A stretch of 64,000 nucleotides of DNA, taken from positions 266,980,770 to 267,044,769 of the forward strand of contig JAUPFV010000002.1 in NCBI GenBank assembly GCA_036936605.1. The letters are read 5' to 3'. The position numbers were made by a program, and so were the translations under genes. Position 1 is the first letter of the stretch, and every line of letters starts with the position of its first letter. The stretch comes from Limnanthes douglasii subsp. nivea. Taxonomy: Eukaryota; Streptophyta; Magnoliopsida; Brassicales; Limnanthaceae. Positions 57,801-64,000 of the stretch are shown in pieces. Below the pieces are notes generated by a model. That model did not search any database. It was not told the DNA's origin and saw only the letters and a program-made list of their open reading frames with translations.

Positions 57801-60800
57801 ATTTTAAATTATATATATACCGTCAAAATCCAGATTTTGATATAATATTTTATTTAGTTCCTGAAAAATCAACAATCAGTATAATTTTTTATTTAGTTTT
57901 CTAAAAGATCAATCAATCTGTCGAATGGTACAAGATTTTGTCACCATGAGTTAACTGGTGTAGTACAATAAACGGAAACGCACCCTTGGGTATATTTGGG
58001 TTAAGTTCAGTTTTATGGCTACTACACTTTTTACCTAATGATTTTAAACTACCTACCAGACATTCACAAGATAATTTTTGTTGTAATTTTGGTCGACTAG
58101 AGAAATTTTTTGTATTCTATAATTTTAAAATAATTAAATTTTATACGGGATACTGTATAATAAGGACAAGTATACATATTATGCATAATAATATTTGTGA
58201 CAAAATATCTATTTATATATATATATAAAACGGCAGTCGAATTATGTTTATTGTGTAACTTTTTTTTTTAACTATTAAAATTATTAATTTATAAGTATAT
58301 AAGTTATCCACTACATATATCGTGCAAGTTGTGATGGTTTTGCTTAATACATTAATATTAAATAGTTTGGGCTTCTTTTAATGCTAAGCTATAATAATCT
58401 AAGTTATAACCGATTCTATATATTGTTCGCACTTCAAATCTAGAAATAATCATATCTAGGAGTAAGAAACTGTATTATTAAATTAAATTATTTTGGACGG
58501 TTTTGTAACTTGAAGCCGATTTTTTTTTATAGATTTAGTTCGAATTGAAAATCTTATAAGGTTGTTCAACCAAAACGGATTGGACCGATCACATTCCAAT
58601 TTATAATACAATTTTGGGTGATTCGTGACCCCAAATGTATTAAACAGTATTGTCTCGAGTTAAGCTAATATTATTTTAATTATTTTAGTAGAACAAAATT
58701 ATTATTGTATTTTAAAATATGCTGGTTCAGTTCCCCAGCCAAGGTGGGGCCTTTTTATTTGTTTTTAAAGCCGTGTATGCTTTGACTAATTGACTGGTTT
58801 CCAACTTAAGTTTCAAAGAGGAAATGACGGTCAGTATGCACGTGCGTGCCTGCATGGCCGTAGTCTTGGTCCAGCCATAAAATAGTTAGAAATGTTATAG
58901 TATTATATTACAGTGTATAGGTTGTTTATGAAAATAAATGTTAATGTAAGCTTTTAACAGCTTAAGAACTTTGGCAGTAGTATGTGCTGATTTGAAGTTT
59001 GAATTAGGGTTTTGGGTTCAACTCTTGCTTTTCGGAGTTCTTGTTCTCTGCTGAATCTAATATTCTATATTAATGGGTTGTGTTTGGTTTGCATTTGGGA
59101 ACCATCACTAACGTGCCCACTCCAAGAGGATTCTTTTAATTTCTGGACGAAGAGTGTACTCTATATTTGGAACCCTAAACCATAACATAAGAAAGTTCAG
59201 TGACACATTATCAGATTATATTGGTTTTGAATGTTGGTTAGTTCAGGACTATGACGCTGTTGAGAAAATTAGTCTCCCTACTTCAAACATAAGTTAACCC
59301 TAATAGTCTGAGTTATTAGAGGGACTAGTGATTGCACACTTTCATATCTGGAGGGGTCATTTCTTGGAAGGCCAATGCTCCTACTAATGAATTTTAACAT
59401 GATTATATTAATATTTCTTTGAACTTTTGACATTGTAAATTAGTCGAATTCAGTGACACATTACCAGATTATATTGGTTTTAACGGTTGGTTGGTTCAGG
59501 ACTATGATGCTGTTGAGAAAATTAGTCTCCCCTTTATCAAACATAACACTAGTAGTGTCTGGGTTATTAAAGGGACTACTGATTGCACATTTTAATTTTC
59601 GGAGGAGAAATTTCTTGGAAGGCCAATACTTACTAATTATGAATTTTAGCCTGATTATAGTATATGTTTGAACTTTTGACATTGTTAAATGAGTCAGGTT
59701 TATGTTGCTTGGTGCTTAATTTTGTGCGTATAAAACGTTAATGTGTTGTAATTTTGTTGTATCCCCTTGGCAGACAATGGTGTAGGCTCATCTGAAGAGG
59801 ATTTAAGTGGAGGTGAGACTGAGGCACAAGAAGATCAACAAAGAAGTGAAGACCGAGATCTTAAAGATAGACTTTTGCGCAGGTTTGGCAGTCATATTGG
59901 TACCTTGAAACTTGAATTCTCTAAGAAGAAGAAGAAAGGAAAGCTACCCAGAGATGCAAGGCAAGCATTGCTTGATTGGTGGAATGTGCACTTTAAATGG
60001 CCGTATCCAACTGTAAGCCTCATTATTCTGTTTTATACATGACAGGTGAACATGACATTTCTTACATATATGCAGAATAGCTAGTTAGTGTCGGACAATT
60101 GATCGATATAAGTTATAAAGATCTTAAGTTATCTGAGGTTGCAAATTCGAAGTACATTTTTGGTTAAGTGAAGAAAGTTCAGCTTGAATTTTAGTCTATA
60201 TATGAAGCTCGAAGCTCGGCTCGAATTTCGAACAGATGCCGAGCTATCTTTGAATAGAGCACGAGCTCTAGCAGCTTGTTAGCCAGCTCGATTTGCAATA
60301 TGTAGCTGAATTTTGCAAAACATTAGGCTTTATGAGTCTTTGCATATCTTTCTGTTCGCTACGTTAACAAAACATATCGATCATAACGATACAACCCAAA
60401 GTTCCAACATTTGAATAAATTTCAGATTCTATCACTTGTGTACTTGTAAACATGATATGACACATGATTTAATTCTTCCTGATTGAAACTTATAATATGT
60501 TTATAAATATCAGTACTATGTTTCTAGTTTTAACATTGCTTTCTTTGTAACACAATTATAGTTTCTTATGAAACAAGCAAGGTGTACCTTCTGTCATAAG
60601 GTTAACAGCAGCATGAATACTATTTGAGTTTACTAACTAGGAGTAATGATATATAGGAAGCTGATAAGATCTCACTTGCTGAATCAACGGGGTTAGATCA
60701 GAAGCAAATCAACAACTGGTTTATAAATCAAAGGAAACGACACTGGAAACCACCGGAGAACATGACATTTGGTGTTGCAGAAGATTCTACTGGACATTAC

Positions 60801-60815
60801 TTTACAGATGAGTAA
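51828..60815 (+). CDS. KNAT6: class I KNOX homeodomain transcription factor, KNAT6/KNAT2 type, 316 aa
   Basis: Exons: 51828-52130, 52533-52655, 52763-52889, 59774-60012, 60657-60815; intron phases 0, 0, 1, 0. The ATG at 51,828 begins [20 protein letters not shown], like Arabidopsis KNAT6; a longer in-frame extension upstream is leader. Domains: KNOX1 about 77-118 ([20 protein letters not shown]), KNOX2 about 132-180 ([20 protein letters not shown]), ELK 213-234 ([20 protein letters not shown]), TALE homeodomain from about 235 with the PYP loop insertion (KWPYPT) and [12 protein letters not shown] at 285. All key residues are present. Such proteins pair with BELL homeodomain partners through KNOX1/2, bind TGAC-type sites in the nucleus, and maintain meristems and organ boundaries. 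KNAT6 is favoured over KNAT2 by the N-terminus; moderately sure. Confidence 0.93.
56903..57014 (+). repeat. perfect two-copy tandem repeat, 58-bp period
   Basis: ATCATCTTTTTCATTTATAT... starts at 56,903 and again at 56,961. At least 53 consecutive bases are identical, so it is recent. Lies in KNOX intron 3. Confidence 0.9.
57385..57660 (+). promoter_or_regulatory. GC-richer, TGAC-rich island in KNOX intron 3
   Basis: In an AT-rich intron this stretch has GCCCGACGCGTCC, GCATGCGGGGGACCCC and several TGAC cores (TTTGACTGACAACCG, CTTTGACTGAAC, TACTGACTTTTGACC). TGAC is the core bound by KNOX/BELL proteins, and TTGAC also that of WRKY factors. Base composition and the motif cluster suggest a conserved control region; that is inference. 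Confidence 0.35.
58770..58870 (+). promoter_or_regulatory. second TGAC/G-box-like patch in KNOX intron 3
   Basis: TTTGACTAATTGACTGG, AATGACGGTCAG and GCACGTGCGTGCC (with a CACGTG core) lie within 100 bases. Possible intronic control element; motif evidence only. Confidence 0.25.
59198..59692 (+). repeat. two-copy tandem duplication of about 250 bp in KNOX intron 3
   Basis: TCAGTGACACATTA(T/C)CAGATTATATTGGTTTT starts near 59,198 and again near 59,450. Both copies run on to TTGAACTTTTGACATTGT(T)AAAT. Several substitutions and small gaps separate them. The second copy ends about 80 bases before exon 4. Confidence 0.9.
60013..60656 (+). other. KNOX intron 4, possible small DNA-transposon relic
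   Basis: GT-AG, splits the homeodomain after KWPYPT as in other KNOX genes. The part 60,195-60,300 is rich in GAAGCTCG, GGCTCGAA, GAGCACGAGCTC and AGCTCG, a composition found in plant non-autonomous elements. No borders found. Confidence 0.5.
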
Positions 60816-61499
60816 TGTGCATTGTCAAATGTATATCTTTTCCTTCTCAGCTAATTTATTACGGCCTTGTTGTTGTACATATACACCTTTGATGCAAATC
60901 TTCAACTGACATTTAGAATGCCTATTCTCTGAGGGACAGAACTAATAATTGTATCCACCTTTTTCTTTATAGAATGCCTCTAGTTTAGGAGCTGAGCTTT
61001 TATGAAAATTTTGGATTAGATCTCCCACAAATCAGAGTTTAATAGTTATAGTTATGTGCCAATTTAATGTTTGTTGATCATATTATTCTAAAGGAATGAA
61101 TATCAAAGGTAAAGTTAACATTTTATATTACACTGATTTTGATAGAAATTTTGAAATTTGCAAGATAGTAATTCGATTAAATTTTTATATATACACTGTC
61201 GGTTACAATAGAGCATTTGCATATTCTCATTTCAACGTTTACTCTTAAATATTTTTCAAAACATGGTCTAAACCTTTTAGGCCGTGAAATAGGTAACCTA
61301 TGTTTTTCTTGGCTAGAAAATAGTCCGGAACCAGAATTACTGAAATAGAAGATGGGACCTTTTCGCCGGGAGTACGAGTGTTCTGATACATAACAAAATT
61401 ATAATCCCAGACTTTCAAATGAAAGTTCTTTTTAAGATATATTTTTAAAAATAATTTCAAATACAAACAACAAGAGATCCAAAATATAACATTTGAGGG
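60816..61499 (+). other. KNOX 3' UTR and downstream AT-rich DNA
   Basis: No further gene. The transcript end cannot be fixed by eye; no strong AATAAA is seen close to the stop. Confidence 0.5.
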
Positions 61500-61711
61500 T
61501 GTTATGAATTAGGAGTCCGGTCCGCATATTCCGCCTCCGTATATAAGTAAGGATAACCCGATCTCAATATTAGTATGATATTGTCTGTTTTGGAGCCTGA
61601 AAGTCCGCACGGATTTGCATTTGGTCCACTACCAAAAGATCTCGTAATAGTTGAGGTATGCTCTTATTTATACACCGTTGATCATGTGGGACTTTGGTCG
61701 CCACCCTAACA
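61500..61711 (-). mobile_element. solo LTR or TRIM-like repeat (212 bp)
   Basis: Bounded by TGTTA ... TAACA, flanked by GAGGG (61,495-61,499) and GGGGG (61,712-61,716), a 5-bp TSD with one change. On the minus strand it has a TATA box (GTATAAATAAGAG) preceded by TCCCACATGATC, an arrangement I know from short plant LTRs. No internal domain, so a solo LTR is the simplest reading. Confidence 0.65.
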
Positions 61712-62185
61712 GGGGGAATTTGATTGAAAATATTTTTGAAGATTTTAAATGTTATATTTTATCTTTTGCAATGTCCAACTGATATAAAAATCTTTAAATC
61801 CAAATATCACTCTATTATAAATTTGTAAGGTAGAGTTACAGTCGTGGGGAAGTAATTATTTTGAAAAATCATAAAAAAACACAGATTTTTCAAAAACCAT
61901 GGTGTGAAGCTTGTCGCAACCAACCAAATGCTTACCATAATCACGAAATGAGTTTTTTTATATATATTTAAAATTTTAATACAAATCTATTTTAATCGTG
62001 ACAAAATTCAAATTTCAACATAGGAAACTTTTCTAGTAACCTGAAAATCTTGACGACCAACATCTTTTGGTCATCACGAAACCATTTCACTGTGAAAAAT
62101 ATAGCACTGACCGAAACAAACTCACTATACCACGATTAACATTTTGATGATCCCAACGATACATTATAATTTCGCTTTCCATATT
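61712..62185. other. AT-rich DNA, nothing identified
   Basis: No coding or repeat signature beyond base composition. Confidence 0.5.
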
Positions 62186-63510
62186 TGAAGAAAAAAGAAT
62201 ATAAAAGGACTATGGTTTTATTGATTAAAATGGATTGTCTTACAAATTTAAGTCACAAGTATATAGAATAATAACTTAATGGGTTAGTTGACCAAATATC
62301 TAACGAGACTTTATTGCTAACACTGTCCCTCAAACTCACAATACAAGAATAATATGCATTGAAAGTTTGTCACACCAAAAAACGAAAACAAGATATTGAC
62401 TGATCCTTGATGAAGATATCAACAACCTGCAAAGTTGATAGAACAAATAGACGTGAGATTGTCCCAAGCTGAAGGTGATGACAAGTGAAGTGACAATTAG
62501 TTTCAATGTGCTTCGTCGTCTCATAACAACACAATTCTTTGTAGTATGCATGTCGCTTTTGTTATCACAATGCAAAGAAGAAGGCTAGTATTGTTAACCT
62601 CCATATCTGCAAGAAGTCACTTTAACTTAACAATCTCAAAAGTAATCAATTCTATAGTACGATACTCAACCTCGGTAGAAGATCTAGAAACAACATCACA
62701 TTTCTTGCTTTTCCATGAGATTAATAAATCTCCATGGAAACAAAGCAACTAGTATCCAATTTAGGTTGACGAGAATCGTTATCCCAATTAGTATCACTAT
62801 AGGCATGCAGTTTGAGCGAATAAGTCGAATGAACAAAATTATACGGAATTGAGTGCCACAAAGATATCTCAATACACAAAAAAAAACTCTCAATGGACAG
62901 AAGTAGGAGTAGTAACAAATTGACTAACCACGTGAACATCATGAGCTATAAATGACCGAATAAGTGTAAGATAGACCAAACTCCACATAAAAGTACAATG
63001 CAAAGTCTGGTATGATAAATGAACACCATCACTTGGAGAATATTGAGTACCGGTCTCAAGAAGGGTGTCTGTCGTCCTGTTATCAGAAAGTCACGTTCGC
63101 TGAAATTGATTAAATATATATATGAGAAATAATATAATCTGTATGAGACTGAACCACCTCAATACCCAAAAAATGACTTGAGAATTTCAAGTTTTTTTTA
63201 TCGTAAACTGATGAGTCAAATCACTTTTTAGTGGCTAAATACCATCAATATCATCACATATAATAATCATATCATCTCATATAAGGATAAAATAATTCGT
63301 TTTTCACTTGTACATCTGATAAATAAAGTCAACTCGTGATTATTTGCGTGAAAACTATGCAAATAATAATTAAAGAGAATTTCTCAAACCAAAATTGAGG
63401 AGCTTGTTTGAGATCATATAACCTTTCTTAAGTTAACTTCACCTGGTTGGTGAGCAACACACTGGGGAAGAGTCATGTAAAACTCTTCATGAAGATCACA
63501 AAGTTGAAAG
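62186..63510 (-). pseudogene. antisense Ty1/copia relic: RT, RNase H and start of 3' LTR
   Basis: On the minus strand, in shifting frames: EFYMTLPQCVAHQPGEV (about 63,470-63,420, RT palm), HELTLFIRCTSEKRIILSLY (about 63,340-63,280), FVTTPTSVH-like then LRYLCGT (about 62,865), LKLHAYSDTNWD (about 62,810-62,775), SKK-DVVSRSSTEVEYRTI (about 62,715-62,655), then CDNKSDMHTTKN and the ADIF-like end. Just after, GAGGGACAG|TGTTAGC near 62,325 looks like polypurine tract and LTR start. Many stops. Its 5' part is missing, cut off near the Tat element on the right. Confidence 0.75.
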
Positions 63511-63589
63511 AATTTCTAATAACGAACGGATGCAACAACAATAAAGGTACAAACTGTTGTCATTTTTTCTAATGGGTTCATACTCATAT

Positions 63590-64000
63590 GGAAGTAGGAT
63601 TTTGAGGATTAAATGGTGAATAATGTAAATTTAAGCATTAAACTTTAAACATTGTAAGTTTAATCCTGGAATCACATGTAATATAAGTTTTAGAGAACAT
63701 TAGTGATTATGTATAATTATTGAGAACTAAATAGCAATTTATCCTCTTTTGTAACAGATTTCACTTTAAGGCTAAGTCTTGGATCCTCTATATAAAGGGC
63801 AAGGCTAACCTAATAAAAGGATTGGACACTTCTTCTCTTGAACTCATTTGTACTTGAACTTTCTCTCTCTAATCTCTCTCTAAATTTCTCTCTTAACAAT
63901 TCACTAAGGTGAAATATTAACTCATCAAATTGGCGACTCTACTGGGGACTGGATATAAGAAATTAGTGACTTATTCTGTTTGAAATCGATACAATTTTGT
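63590..64000 (+). mobile_element. 5' LTR and primer binding site of a Tat/Ogre-like gypsy element, cut by window edge
   Basis: TGGCGACTCTACTGGGGAC at 63,931-63,949 matches the primer binding site type used by Ogre/Tat elements (TGGCGACTCTGCTGGGGA, complementary to a tRNA-Arg, from memory). Before it, CTCATCA (to 63,927) would be the LTR end, and CTATATAAAGGGC at about 63,788-63,800 its TATA box, followed by a CT-rich leader. The LTR's left border is uncertain (about 63,590-63,625). The rest of the element lies beyond the window. Confidence 0.65.
63931..63949 (+). other. retrotransposon primer binding site (tRNA-Arg type)
   Basis: TGGCGACTCTACTGGGGAC, three bases after the LTR end CA. Confidence 0.7.

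Larger units (their letters stand above)
52890..59773 (+). other. long intron 3 of the KNOX gene (6.9 kb)
   Basis: Donor CATTCAG|GTCACTC, acceptor TTGGCAG|ACAATGG, phase 1. It separates the KNOX2 exon from the ELK/homeodomain exon, the position where class I KNOX genes usually have their largest intron. It contains an AAAG microsatellite (about 54,971-54,992), a perfect 58-bp duplication, a GC-richer island, a second TGAC-rich patch and a 250-bp tandem duplication. No transposon coding sequence is recognisable in it. Confidence 0.9.

Noticed and set aside
59453..59682. Open frames on both strands before KNOX exon 4
   Set aside because: They lie in the second copy of an intronic tandem duplication; the first copy does not keep the frame.

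Overview
This is nuclear DNA from a eudicot plant. The evidence is a five-exon class I KNOX homeobox gene of the KNAT2/KNAT6 type, GT-AG introns, strongly AT-rich intergenic DNA, and a transposon set typical of plants: a Tat-lineage Ty3/gypsy element, Ty1/copia relics, L1-type LINEs with a C-terminal RNase H, Mutator-like elements (MULEs) and a SINE tail. I cannot name the genus from the sequence. Only one ordinary cellular gene is clearly present, the KNOX gene at 51.8-60.8 kb. Everything else I can support belongs to transposable elements or their remains.

Layout. 1-6.9 kb: 3' half of a Tat-type gypsy element, with pol broken by three in-frame stops, an antisense accessory gene, and a probable 3' LTR. 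7.9-10.9 kb: a decayed MULE whose transposase has lost its catalytic core. 10.9-12.4 kb: a possible hAT-like non-autonomous element with a small MULE-type MITE nested inside an AAT microsatellite. 13.1-19.3 kb: a nearly full-length LINE with a perfect 17-bp target site duplication (TSD). 19.4-24.6 kb: a second, related, 5'-truncated LINE with its own TSD. 24.6-39.8 kb: an AT-rich graveyard with a MULE relic, a SINE tail with a 13-bp TSD, copia fragments, short tandem repeats and no supported gene. 39.8-51.5 kb: a complete 11.7-kb MULE. 51.8-60.8 kb: the KNOX gene with a 6.9-kb third intron. 61.5-64 kb: a solo-LTR-like repeat, an antisense copia relic, and the 5' LTR and primer binding site of another Tat element running off the right edge.

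The most interesting system is the MULE at 39,793-51,521. It is bounded by a perfect 9-bp TSD (GAGAATTAA). It carries two convergent genes, each with a TATA box 110-150 bp inside one terminus: an intact 711-aa MURA-like transposase from the left, and an intact multi-exon gene for a Ulp1-like (C48) cysteine protease from the right. Exon by exon I can build an 1189-aa reading frame from 11 exons, all ten introns being phase 0. Between them lies a third intact gene with its own TATA box, coding for a 133-aa extremely acidic protein with a small basic patch. The noncoding parts (5' UTR intron, transposase intron and 3' flank, protease introns) are full of degenerate repeats of a TGATAT...TTGCTAT motif that keep one orientation along the element whatever the gene direction. 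The architecture recalls convergent mudrA/mudrB of maize MuDR, and the gene content that of the MULEs with captured Ulp1 domains described in melon, Arabidopsis and rice.

The element sits about 300 bp upstream of the KNOX start codon, so it separates this developmental gene from whatever promoter lay to its left. The decayed copy at 7.9 kb shares the left terminus and has its TATA box at the same distance from the end, which confirms the family boundary within this one window.
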